Of a stretch of DNA of 64,000 nt, positions 8,958 through 17,357 are shown in pieces. Under the pieces are notes generated by a model, which saw only the letters and a program-made list of their open reading frames with translations, did no database searches and was not told the origin of the DNA. How positions within the stretch are numbered: position 1 is the stretch's first letter; each line of letters begins with the position of its first letter. The stretch is from contig NZ_JAUHQA010000001.1 of the NCBI RefSeq assembly GCF_030418295.1, forward strand, positions 868,001 to 932,000, in the 5' to 3' direction. The DNA comes from Demequina muriae (GTDB taxonomy: Bacteria > Actinomycetota > Actinomycetes > Actinomycetales > Demequinaceae). The position numbers were made by a program, and so were the translations under genes.

Positions 8958-9129
8958 AAGGCTCAGACAGATTACCACCTGTCGCACCATGGCCCGCAAA
9001 CCCGGCCTCCCCACTGCGCCACCACATCGGCCGCACCCCGCGTGCTCACTCGCCGCGCGCGCCGAAACCCCGCGCACTACTCTCGAATCACGCTGACGGC
9101 AGCGGCTCACGAGGAAGCGCAGGGACACC

Positions 9130-9768
9130 ATGACTCATCACGAACCCACCTCCCGGCTCTCACGAGACGTCCCCGACGGCCTCGCTCTCGACGCCGACCA
9201 GTTGGGCCGCGCCGCGCTCTCGCTGGCCCGCACCATGATCGGCGCGACCGCAGGCGTCGCGCTCGTGATCGGCATCGCGCTGCTCGTCTGGCCGGGCAAG
9301 TCGCTGGTGGTCGTGGGTGCGCTCGCCGGCGTGTTCTTCGTCATGACCGGCGTCATGCGCACCGCCGTGGGAGCCTTCGCCCGCGGGCTTCCCACCGGGT
9401 TCCGCGTGCTCAACATCATCCTCGGCCTGGTGCTGCTCCTGGGCGGCATCGTCTCGCTCAAGAACCTCACGGTCGCGACGGCCGTGCTCACCATCGTGGT
9501 GGTGGTGATGATCGGCATCGGGTGGATCATCGACGGCATCGCCACGCTCGCCGAGACGGGGCGCACGCGCGGCTCGGCGTGGGGGTACCTGCGCGGCGCG
9601 CTGAGCGTCCTCGCCGGCGTGGTGGTGCTCGTGGTCCCCACCTGGAGCGCGGTGGCGCTCGTCATCGTGGTGGGCGCGACCCTCGTCGCCCTGGGCCTTG
9701 CCGGACTCGTCCAGGCATTCGCGCTGGGCAAGGACCTCCCGGCAGGTGCCGCAGCCCGCGACGCCTGA
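9130..9768 (+). CDS. HdeD/DUF308-like membrane protein
   Basis: A 212-residue integral membrane protein with a hydrophilic N-terminus of about 35 residues and six closely packed hydrophobic helices (for example TAGVALVIGIALLVWPGKS and GFRVLNIILGLVLLLGGIVSL). This is the repeated two-helix pattern of the HdeD/DUF308 family, linked in enteric bacteria to acid or stress response but uncharacterised in actinobacteria. ATG 9130 follows GGAAGCGCAGGGACACC. It ends well before the GH92 gene and appears monocistronic. Confidence 0.8.
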   Translation: MTHHEPTSRLSRDVPDGLALDADQLGRAALSLARTMIGATAGVALVIGIALLVWPGKSLVVVGALAGVFFVMTGVMRTAVGAFARGLPTGFRVLNIILGLVLLLGGIVSLKNLTVATAVLTIVVVVMIGIGWIIDGIATLAETGRTRGSAWGYLRGALSVLAGVVVLVVPTWSAVALVIVVGATLVALGLAGLVQAFALGKDLPAGAAARDA

Positions 9769-9890
9769 CGACAGCCATTAAAGCAATCGTCACATTTCCG
9801 CAATGCATTCGGAATGACGGCGGCCTACCGTCGGTCTAGAGGCGCCGGATCCCCCCGCATCGGCGCTCGAGGCCGTACGAGGAGGTGCCC

Positions 9891-12146
9891 GTGATCGACA
9901 ACGTGGACCCCTTCATCGGCGTGGACCAGACTGACCTCCCTGAGCAGTCGGGGCTTGCCGCGACATGGTGGTGGCCCAAGCCGCAGGTGGGCAACACGCA
10001 CCCCGGCGCGACGTTCCCGCTCGGCATGGTGTCCGCGTGCGCCTACTCGGGCGGCTACCCCACGGGCTACGGCAACTTCGACCTGTCCACGGAGGGCCTT
10101 CCGCCCTCCCTTCCCCGTGCGGCCGATGCGGTCGAGACGGGCCAGCGCGCCTCCGGCTTCACGCACTTCCAGCAGTCCGGCACCGGCGCGATCCGCAAGT
10201 ACTACAACTACTTCCGCGTGACCCCCATGCTCGAGCCGCTCGACGTGCTGGGACGGGACTGGGGCATCAGCGACGAGGAGGCGACGCCGGGGTACTACGC
10301 CGCCACGCTCGACAACGGCGTGCGCGCCGAGATCACGGTGGGGCCCAAGAGCGCCGTCCACCGCTACACGTTCCCCGAGCATCACGACGCGCGCGTCGTG
10401 GTGGACATGTCCATGGGCGGCCTTGCGATCCCGTACGGCGCCACGGTGCCGCTGCGCGCCCGCCTCGAGTCGGTGCAGCCCGGAGTCGCGCAGGGCGAGA
10501 TCGTCGTGGAGGGCGCACCCCTGGCTCTCCACATCGAGTGCGACGCCGAGTCGTGGCGTCAGATGCTCTGGTACGACCGGCGGCTCATGCCCGGCGGCAC
10601 CCGCCTCGACCTCGACCACATCCGCCCCACGACGCTGCGGCCGTTCGGGCTCATGTGGGCCGGCCCCGCGGTCGCGGGCCAGACCGTCGAGGTGCGGATC
10701 GGCTTCTCGCTGCGCGGCGTCGACCAGGCACGCGCGAACCTGCGTCGCGACTGCGACGACCGATCCCCCGCATTCGACACCCGCCGCGAGCGCACCCGAG
10801 AGTCGTGGAGGGAGCGTCTCGACGCCATCCGCATCGAGACGTCCGACGAGGACCGCCGCACCGTGTTCGCGACCGCGCTCTACCACTCGCTCATCAAGCC
10901 CTGCTTCGCCGCAGACGAGAGCCCGTTCTGGCCGTCGAAGGGCCCGTGGGTGTTCGACGTCTCGACGATGTGGGACATCTATCGGACCCAGCTGCCGCTA
11001 CTGACCGCGCTGGCCCCGGAGCGCAGCGTCGAACTCGCCAACGCCCTGCTGACCGTCTGCGAGCAGGAAGGCAATCTGCCCATCGGCTACCGGATGGCCC
11101 GCGGCTCCGACCGGTTCGGACGACAGGGCAGTGCCCTCGCCCACACCCTGCTCGCCGACATCTGCCAGCTGGGGCTGCCGGGCATGGATTGGGACTGGGC
11201 GCTGGTGCATATGCAGACGGACCTGCGTCGCATCTACGGCGAGGACTTCCTGCAGCAGGGATACGCCCACCCCATCAGCCACACGCTGGACCTGGCGTTC
11301 GGGTACTGGTGCACGCGTCACGTCGCCACGCTCGTCGAGGATCACGACCTCGCGGCGGAGTACGAGCAGCTCGCGACCCGCTGGGTCAACGCGTACGACC
11401 CCACCACGGGTCTGCTCAAGGACTCCACGTTCTACGAGGGCACGCGCCACAACTACTCGTTCCGCATTCAGCACGACATGGAGGGCCGCATCGCGCTGGC
11501 GGGCGGCGACGAGAGGTTCGTCTCGATGCTCGACGAGTTCTTCGGGTATGGCGCCGATGCGGTGGTCCAGCCGGGTCTTGCGCCCGGGTCGGAGGAGATG
11601 GCGGCGGGGTACGCCCTGGGCCGGTTCGAGGGCCTCAACAACGAGCCCGACATGGACGCCCCGTGGGCCTATTACTACGCTGGCCGTCCCGACCGCACGG
11701 CTGAGGTGGTGCACGCCGTCATCCACCAGCAGTTCGGCACCGGCCGGGGCGGCCTGCCCGGCAACGACGACTCGGGCGGCCTGTCGAGCTGGTACGTGTG
11801 GGCGTCGCTGGGGCTGTTCCCCGTCGCGGGGCAGAACATCTTCCTCATCCACCCGCCGTCCTTCCGCTACGCATCCATGCCCATGGCCCGGGGCACGCTC
11901 ACCATCGACACCTCCGGATTCGACGAGCCGACGCCCGACGGTCCGGTGCGCTACGTCCAGGCCGTCAGCTTCAACGGCGTGCCCGTGACCACATCGTGGA
12001 TGAGCGGCACGGAGCTCCATGAGGGCGGGCGGCTCCACATCTCTCTCGGCACCGAACCGAGCGAGTGGGGCCGTGCCGAGCGCCCTCCCTCGTTCCGACC
12101 GCTGCCCTCCCCCGCCGACACCGACTCCATGCAGGAGGCACCATGA
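9891..12146 (+). CDS. GH92 family glycoside hydrolase (alpha-mannosidase type)
   Basis: A 751-residue GH92 protein; characterised members are calcium-dependent exo-alpha-mannosidases. Family hallmarks are the N-terminal VDPFIGVD, THPGATFPLGMV and GFTHFQQSG, and the C-terminal catalytic segment GRGGLPGNDDSGGLSSWYVW near residues 620-640 with its Asp/Glu network. No signal peptide is seen, so it appears intracellular, unlike most secreted GH92 mannosidases. I chose GTG 9891 because AGGAGG ends 5 bases before it; GTG 9885 would overlap that site. It is translationally coupled (ATGA) to the glycosyltransferase at 12143, pairing a hydrolase with a transferase. Confidence 0.9.
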   Translation: MIDNVDPFIGVDQTDLPEQSGLAATWWWPKPQVGNTHPGATFPLGMVSACAYSGGYPTGYGNFDLSTEGLPPSLPRAADAVETGQRASGFTHFQQSGTGAIRKYYNYFRVTPMLEPLDVLGRDWGISDEEATPGYYAATLDNGVRAEITVGPKSAVHRYTFPEHHDARVVVDMSMGGLAIPYGATVPLRARLESVQPGVAQGEIVVEGAPLALHIECDAESWRQMLWYDRRLMPGGTRLDLDHIRPTTLRPFGLMWAGPAVAGQTVEVRIGFSLRGVDQARANLRRDCDDRSPAFDTRRERTRESWRERLDAIRIETSDEDRRTVFATALYHSLIKPCFAADESPFWPSKGPWVFDVSTMWDIYRTQLPLLTALAPERSVELANALLTVCEQEGNLPIGYRMARGSDRFGRQGSALAHTLLADICQLGLPGMDWDWALVHMQTDLRRIYGEDFLQQGYAHPISHTLDLAFGYWCTRHVATLVEDHDLAAEYEQLATRWVNAYDPTTGLLKDSTFYEGTRHNYSFRIQHDMEGRIALAGGDERFVSMLDEFFGYGADAVVQPGLAPGSEEMAAGYALGRFEGLNNEPDMDAPWAYYYAGRPDRTAEVVHAVIHQQFGTGRGGLPGNDDSGGLSSWYVWASLGLFPVAGQNIFLIHPPSFRYASMPMARGTLTIDTSGFDEPTPDGPVRYVQAVSFNGVPVTTSWMSGTELHEGGRLHISLGTEPSEWGRAERPPSFRPLPSPADTDSMQEAP

Positions 12147-13423
12147 ACGCCATCCCATCCCGCCGGCTCGTGATCGTGGTGCGCGCGGATCCGGTGATCT
12201 GCGGACACTCGGGAGAGGCCCGCAACCTGGCGGAGATCGCGCTGACACGGGGCTACGACGACGTGCGCATCCTCACGTGGCCGCTCGAACGGCTCGAGGA
12301 GACGGGCCTGCCGCTCAAGCCCCTCGACACGGTGATGCCCTACAGTCCCGGGATCGTCGTGGAGCGCCCCGAACCGGTGGGCGGCTACAAGATCCCGGAC
12401 GGCCGCTACCTCGCCGGGCTCACCGGACGGCTGGTCGAACTGTTCACCGACGGCGTCCCGACCGTGTGCATGTCGCTGTACCTCTCGCCGCACACCACGG
12501 CCGTGGCGGATGCGGTCCGGACGGCGCGCTCCACCGGCCTGCCCGTGCACGTCACCACCATCGCGGAGGCCGTCGGCTCCGACGTCACCGACGTCGTGCG
12601 GGCGTGCGTCGAGGAGGACCGGTTCGGCGCCGCCGCACACGTGCTGTCCAGCTACCTCAGCCAGGATGTCTGCGTCGCCGTCTCCGACTACACCAAGCAC
12701 GTCATCGTCGAGGCCGCCGCCCAGATCGACGTGAGGCACGGCACCTCGTTCGCCTCGCAGTGCCGAGAGCGCATCGACATCTCGTACCCCGCGATCGACA
12801 CCGCCGCGTATCTGCATCTCGACCCGGACCGCACCGCTCAGGTACTGGCGTCGCGTGGCCTCGAGCAGGACGGCTACGTGCTGTACCTGTCCCGGCTCGG
12901 CGCAGCCAAGGGGGTCGACGACCTGATCGACGGATTCGCGGCCTCCATGGCTGGTCATTCGCTGACGCTGGTGATCGCCGGGCGCGGCCCCGACGCCGCC
13001 GATCTCCATCGCCACGCCGCGTCGTCGACCGCGGCAGAACGCATCGTCTTCCTGGACGACGTGGGCGACGAGGAGAAGCCTCACCTCATGGCGGGATGTG
13101 CCGTCTACGCACTGCCGTCGAAGCCGCGCCCGGAGTTCACCGAGACGTTCGGCATCGCGCTGGTCGAGCAGATGCTCTCCGGTGGAGGCCCCGTGATCAC
13201 CACCGAGACGGGCGGCATCCCGGAGGCGGTGGGGAACACCGCGTTCACCGTGCCGGTGGACGACCCGAGCGCGATCGCAGGCGCGATCGATACCGCAGTG
13301 CTGGGCATGGACGGCGCGGCACGGGTGACCCATCGTGACCGTGCGCGTGCCTACGCGCTGCAGTTCGACAGGGCCGTCGTGTTCGACCGGCTGTTCGCGA
13401 AGGTGGCAGCGACGGTCAGGTGA
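12143..13423 (+). CDS. GT4 family glycosyltransferase coupled to GH92
   Basis: A 426-residue retaining glycosyltransferase. The donor domain starts around YVLYLSRLGAAKGVDDLIDGF, with the GT4 E-x7-E motif intact (ETFGIALVE). The ATG at 12143 sits inside the GH92 stop (ATGA), with GCAGGAGG as its ribosome site in the end of that gene. The N-terminal half resembles the acceptor domain of sucrose- or mannosylglycerate-synthase-like GT4 enzymes in layout, but I cannot assign the acceptor. With an apparently cytosolic mannosidase partner, it could build or remodel a small mannose-containing glycan or glycoside (inference). Confidence 0.85.
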   Translation: MNAIPSRRLVIVVRADPVICGHSGEARNLAEIALTRGYDDVRILTWPLERLEETGLPLKPLDTVMPYSPGIVVERPEPVGGYKIPDGRYLAGLTGRLVELFTDGVPTVCMSLYLSPHTTAVADAVRTARSTGLPVHVTTIAEAVGSDVTDVVRACVEEDRFGAAAHVLSSYLSQDVCVAVSDYTKHVIVEAAAQIDVRHGTSFASQCRERIDISYPAIDTAAYLHLDPDRTAQVLASRGLEQDGYVLYLSRLGAAKGVDDLIDGFAASMAGHSLTLVIAGRGPDAADLHRHAASSTAAERIVFLDDVGDEEKPHLMAGCAVYALPSKPRPEFTETFGIALVEQMLSGGGPVITTETGGIPEAVGNTAFTVPVDDPSAIAGAIDTAVLGMDGAARVTHRDRARAYALQFDRAVVFDRLFAKVAATVR

Positions 13424-13483
13424 CGCTGCGGCCGTAGCGCCGGGCGCTGCGGTGGCGCCTCGCCGGCGTCGGCCGGGGCAGGC

Positions 13484-14551
13484 TCAGGCGCTCGCGCGCC
13501 GACGTCGAGCCAGGATCTGGTCCAGTGCCGCCGTGGTCGAGGCGGGCTCCTCGGCGACGTGCTGGCCGTTGGTGGACTGCGCCGGGGCGTCGTCCGCCCG
13601 CAGGTCGCCCCAGCGGGCGGCGCGTGCCTTGGCGACGTCGTAGTCCTCGTCCGAGATGGGACGCGCCTGGCGAGGCCGCACCGAGGACTTGAGGGTGTAC
13701 GCCGGTGCCGGCATGTCCTGCGGGGTCCAGGGCGTGGGCTCCTCCGTGCGCTCCTCGGTGCGCTCGGTGCTGCGCTCCAGGGGAAGCTCGGGGGACGGCA
13801 CGGGCGCCGGGGCGGCCAAGGGAGCGAGGTCTTCGGTCGTCAGGACGCGGATCGCCTGCGTCGCCACATCGGAGGGCTGGACCTCGTGACCCGCGGCCCG
13901 CTCACGCGTCACCGTGCGGAGCGCCTGCGTGGCCGTGGCCGCGGCCTCGACTTCGCGCGCGACGGCGCGGATCGACTCGTCGGCGCGGCGCTGGGCTGCC
14001 GCGGCACGGGAACCGGTGACGATGATGCCAGCGAAGGCGGCGGTGGCGACCGCGCCCACCACTGGCGTCAGCGTGGTGAAGGCCACCGCGATCCAGGTCG
14101 CGGTCGCAACCATCATCGCGACGAATGCGACGGTGGCGCGTCGGCGTGCCTGCGCGGCGCGCTCGGCGAGAACGACGGCGCGGTCACGCCGGAGCGCGTC
14201 GCGCTCGCGCTGCGCGTGGACTGCGGCGCGGTCAAGCGGAGTGGCGGGACGGGACATCGACTCTGCGCGGTCGCTGAGCCGAGTGGCCCGCTGGCTGCCG
14301 GTGCGCAGGAGCGGCACCTCGCCTGAGTCGCTGGACGGCCGCGCGGCCGCCTTCTCCATGCGCTCCGCAGTGGACTTCACGACCCGCATGTCCGAGGAGT
14401 AGCGGTCGTCGACGCGGACGAGGGCGTACTCGCCTCGCTCCTTGATGCGCTGTGGCAGGACATACGCGACCACGATGCCGAGAGCGACTATCGCCAGGAG
14501 TCCTGCAACCATGGCACGACGGTACGGCCGTGGAGGTCCGAAGCCCCGCAT
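13484..14551 (-). CDS. Membrane protein of unknown function
   Basis: A 355-residue protein I do not recognise. It has an N-terminal transmembrane helix (about residues 14-32, MVAGLLAIVALGIVVAYVL), a charged segment of about 100 residues, then a hydrophobic hairpin of two helices (about residues 140-185) and a long Pro/Glu/Ala-rich cytoplasmic-type tail. No ribosome site precedes ATG 14551; ATG 14512 (at MVAGLL) is an alternative. It lies 13 bases downstream of the RimJ-like gene on the same strand, so it is probably the last gene of the moeA-rimJ operon. Confidence 0.7.
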   Translation of the reverse strand: MRGFGPPRPYRRAMVAGLLAIVALGIVVAYVLPQRIKERGEYALVRVDDRYSSDMRVVKSTAERMEKAAARPSSDSGEVPLLRTGSQRATRLSDRAESMSRPATPLDRAAVHAQRERDALRRDRAVVLAERAAQARRRATVAFVAMMVATATWIAVAFTTLTPVVGAVATAAFAGIIVTGSRAAAAQRRADESIRAVAREVEAAATATQALRTVTRERAAGHEVQPSDVATQAIRVLTTEDLAPLAAPAPVPSPELPLERSTERTEERTEEPTPWTPQDMPAPAYTLKSSVRPRQARPISDEDYDVAKARAARWGDLRADDAPAQSTNGQHVAEEPASTTAALDQILARRRRASA

Positions 14552-14564
14552 GGCGCGCGGCGTG

Positions 14565-15140
14565 TCAGGGACCCTCCGACCAATATCGGCCGATGCGGGG
14601 CTCTTCTTGAGTCAATGCGTACACGCGGTGGTCCCGCCAGGCGCGATCGATGTGGAGATAGGAGCGGCGCAGACCCTCCTCACGGAAGTTCAGCTTCTCG
14701 ACCACGCGAAGGCTCGCCACGTTCTCGGGACGCACCGCGATCTCGACCCGGTGCAGGCCGCGGTAGAACGAGAACTCCGTGGCCATCGCGACCGCTCGCG
14801 GCATGATGCCCTTGCCCGCGTGCGACTCCGCGATCCAATACCCGATCGACGCGCCCCTCTCGGCGCCCCAGCGGACGCCGGCGACGGAGACACGTCCCAC
14901 GATCTGGTCGTAGTGGAGGATCACGAAGGGGTACGCGGACTCGTCACGCCACTGCCGTCGTTCGCGACGCACCAGGCTGCGGAAGGTCACCGGCGGCTCC
15001 GTTCGACCCGGTGGCGCGGTGGCCTCCCACGGCTCGAGCCACGCGCGGTTCGCCTGACGCAGCTGACGCCATGCGTACTCTTCGTGGCGCCCGAGCGTGC
15101 GCAGCGTCAGCGCGCCCGAGACGATCTCCGGAGGGCGCAC
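14565..15140 (-). CDS. GNAT acetyltransferase, RimJ/RimL type
   Basis: A 191-residue GNAT-fold enzyme of the RimJ/RimL ribosomal-protein N-acetyltransferase subgroup. Motifs are PFVILHYDQIVGRVSVAGV (strands 2-4), then SIGYWIAESHAGKGIMPRAV, the acetyl-CoA pyrophosphate loop (A/H-GKG-I), and LHRVEIAVRPENVASLRVVEKLNF typical of RimJ proteins. Start GTG 15140 lies 3 bases after the moeA stop, so the genes are cotranscribed. The protein acetylated is unknown; ribosomal S5 or L7/L12 assignments apply only to the named enteric enzymes. Confidence 0.85.
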   Translation of the reverse strand: MRPPEIVSGALTLRTLGRHEEYAWRQLRQANRAWLEPWEATAPPGRTEPPVTFRSLVRRERRQWRDESAYPFVILHYDQIVGRVSVAGVRWGAERGASIGYWIAESHAGKGIMPRAVAMATEFSFYRGLHRVEIAVRPENVASLRVVEKLNFREEGLRRSYLHIDRAWRDHRVYALTQEEPRIGRYWSEGP

Positions 15141-15143
15141 GCG

Positions 15144-16370
15144 CTAGCCGCCCCACGAGGTGCACTCGACGACGTCCCCTGGGTGGATGACGCCCGCGTC
15201 GGGACCCGACCAGACCAGGGCGTCGGCCCTCGCGAGGTCGGTGAGTGCCAGCGCATCGGCGCCCACGGGAGTGACTGCCGGGAGGTCGCTGTCGTCGCTG
15301 TCGACCACGACCGGCATCGCGGTGACCACGCCCGGTGGCACGATCCACCGCGTGCGGACCCGCGCGCGGAACACCGGCCGTTCGACATCGGGGTGGCCGC
15401 ACAGCACCCGCAGCGCCTGACGCACGTATGCCTCGAAGGCGAGCGCGGCGCCGGCGGGAGAACCCGGGAGCGCGATCACCGGGATGTCCCGGTCTCCCGC
15501 CGCGATCGATCCCAGGCCATGCCGGCCCACGGGGCGCAGCTGCAGATCGACCGCCTCGAAGCCACCCATGCGCGCCAGCACGTCCGCGACGGTGTCGTGC
15601 ACACCGTCCGACAACCCGCCGGTGGTGATGACCACGTCGGCGCGCACCAGCTGGTCCTCGAGCGTCGCTCGCAGGCGCAGCGGGTCGTCCGGCACCGCGC
15701 CCACGCGGTAGGGCTTGGCGCCGGCCTCGAGCACCAGCGCCGCCAGCATGTGCGTGGTGGACTCGGGGACGCCGCCGCCTGGCCGCACGGCTCCGGGCTC
15801 GATGAGCTCGTCCCCGACGGCCATGATGACCACGCGCGGCACTGGCCGCACATGGAGCCGGGATCGGCCCAGCGCGGCCGCGACGGCGATCTGGCGAGGG
15901 CCGATGCGCGTTCCTGCGCGGACGATGACGTCACCCGCGACGGCATCGAATCCTGCCGGCCTCACCCCGTCGCCCGGCTGCACGGCCCGGCGGATGCCCA
16001 CGCGCGCCACCCCCTGGTCGGTGTCCGCGAGCGCCACCACCGCATCGGCCCCGAGCGGGACCGGAGCGCCGGAAGGAATGCGCGCGGCGGCGCGAGGCAC
16101 GTGCCGCCGCGGAGCGCGGGAGTCGAAGCTCACGTCGTGGGACACGGGGAGGGACACCGGAGAATCCGGGTGGGCATCGACGGCGTCCGCACTGAGCACG
16201 GCGTATCCGTCTCTGGCGGCGATGGGCACGGCGGGCATCGACGCGGAGGCCACGAGGTCCTCCGCGATGGTCGCGCCGGCCGTGTCGCCCAGCAGGACGT
16301 CGAGGACCGGGCCGGGCGGGAGGGCCTCGGCTACCGCGGTGCGATGGCCGGCAAGGCTCCGAACTGTCAC
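15144..16370 (-). CDS. moeA: Molybdopterin molybdenumtransferase
   Basis: A 408-residue MoeA, which inserts molybdate into adenylylated molybdopterin. Visible motifs are PIAARDGYAVLSADAV, IPSGAPVPLGADAVV, the MogA-like domain with VGDELIEPG and TTGGLSDGVHDTVADVL, and IALPGSPAGAALAFEAYVRQAL, then the C-terminal beta domain. I chose GTG 16370: a CACAAT hexamer ends 6 bases upstream, consistent with leaderless initiation, and the length matches the family. Upstream frame sequence is Arg/Pro-rich and unlike MoeA. It is divergent from the 5-FTHF cyclo-ligase gene, whose start also lies just after a CACAAT. Confidence 0.88.
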   Translation of the reverse strand: MTVRSLAGHRTAVAEALPPGPVLDVLLGDTAGATIAEDLVASASMPAVPIAARDGYAVLSADAVDAHPDSPVSLPVSHDVSFDSRAPRRHVPRAAARIPSGAPVPLGADAVVALADTDQGVARVGIRRAVQPGDGVRPAGFDAVAGDVIVRAGTRIGPRQIAVAAALGRSRLHVRPVPRVVIMAVGDELIEPGAVRPGGGVPESTTHMLAALVLEAGAKPYRVGAVPDDPLRLRATLEDQLVRADVVITTGGLSDGVHDTVADVLARMGGFEAVDLQLRPVGRHGLGSIAAGDRDIPVIALPGSPAGAALAFEAYVRQALRVLCGHPDVERPVFRARVRTRWIVPPGVVTAMPVVVDSDDSDLPAVTPVGADALALTDLARADALVWSGPDAGVIHPGDVVECTSWGG

Positions 16371-16480
16371 TCCCGCATTGTGTCCTGCGTCGGCGACGAC
16401 CCGCAAACGCCGCGCGCGGGATGTGGGCCTGTGAGGGAGTCGACACGGCGCGTTCACGTTTGTTTGCCACAATGGGGAGC

Positions 16481-17107
16481 ATGACGCCGCAGTCCCACAC
16501 CACTCGAGCGCCCGCCCCAGAAGATGTGAAGGCGCAGTTGCGCACCTCCATCCGCAAGGCGCGGCTTCATCGGTCGGAGCGGCGACGGGCGGACCTGGCC
16601 GAGACGCTGCGGGATCTTGCGCTCCAAGTGCCGGCGATCGCCGAGGCCTCGTGCGTATCCGTCTACGCGTCACGTCCGCATGAGCCCGGCTCGCTTCCCC
16701 TGATCTCCGCCCTGCACGACCGCGGAGTGCGGGTGCTGATCCCCACGCTCGGCGATGGCCTGCAGCGAGGGTGGTCGCTCTATCAAGGCGCCGAGGACCT
16801 CATCGAGCGCGCCCCTGGCCGGCCGCCGGAGCCGTCCGGCACCTTCCTGCCCGCCGCTGCGATCCAGGAGGCCGATGCGATCGTGGTGCCCGCCCTCGCC
16901 GTCGACGCCGATGGGACTCGCCTGGGACAGGGCGGGGGCTGGTACGACCGGGCGCTGGAGGAGGTCCGGGAGGGCGTCCCCATCATTGCGATGACCTTCG
17001 CGGCGGAGTTCCGCGGGCCCGGCGAGATGCGCCTGCCGCGCGAGGATCACGACGTCCCCGTGCACGCGGTGATCACGCCGGAGGGGACCACTCCGCTTCC
17101 CGCGTAG
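16481..17107 (+). CDS. 5-formyltetrahydrofolate cyclo-ligase
   Basis: A 208-residue 5-FTHF cyclo-ligase (YgfA/MTHFS family), which converts 5-formyl-THF to 5,10-methenyl-THF using ATP. The signature RLGQGGGWYDRAL (folate and Mg-ATP site) is present near residue 150, and the N-terminal RTSIRKARLHRS is the usual ATP-binding basic stretch. ATG 16481 lies 7 bases after CACAAT and is probably leaderless; ATG 16472 is an alternative with no ribosome site. It is followed by fmdB 9 bases later, which has its own -10-like element. Confidence 0.9.
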   Translation: MTPQSHTTRAPAPEDVKAQLRTSIRKARLHRSERRRADLAETLRDLALQVPAIAEASCVSVYASRPHEPGSLPLISALHDRGVRVLIPTLGDGLQRGWSLYQGAEDLIERAPGRPPEPSGTFLPAAAIQEADAIVVPALAVDADGTRLGQGGGWYDRALEEVREGVPIIAMTFAAEFRGPGEMRLPREDHDVPVHAVITPEGTTPLPA

Positions 17108-17116
17108 AATACGCCC

Positions 17117-17323
17117 ATGCCCACTTACGTCTACGCGTGCCGCGCCTGCGGCCACCGCTTCGACGCGGTCCAGTCGATCCACGATGATTCACTCGAGGCA
17201 TGCCCCGAGTGCACCGGCTCCCTTCGACGTGTCTTCGGAAGCGTCGGCGTGACCTTCAAGGGCTCCGGCTTCTACCGGACCGACTCGCGTGCCGCTGCCG
17301 CCAAGGAGTCGTCAGGCTCCTGA
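17117..17323 (+). CDS. FmdB family zinc ribbon protein
   Basis: A 68-residue zinc ribbon with two Cys pairs (CRACGHRF and CPECTGSLRRVF) followed by the family tail VGVTFKGSGFYRTDS. FmdB-type proteins were named for a methylotroph formamidase operon, but most, like this one, are conserved proteins of unclear, possibly regulatory role. The ATG lies exactly 6 bases after TAGAAT with no Shine-Dalgarno, a clean leaderless start. Confidence 0.9.
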   Translation: MPTYVYACRACGHRFDAVQSIHDDSLEACPECTGSLRRVFGSVGVTFKGSGFYRTDSRAAAAKESSGS

Positions 17324-17357
17324 CGGCCCTCGTCCAGCCCCGCTCCGTCGGCGTCGC

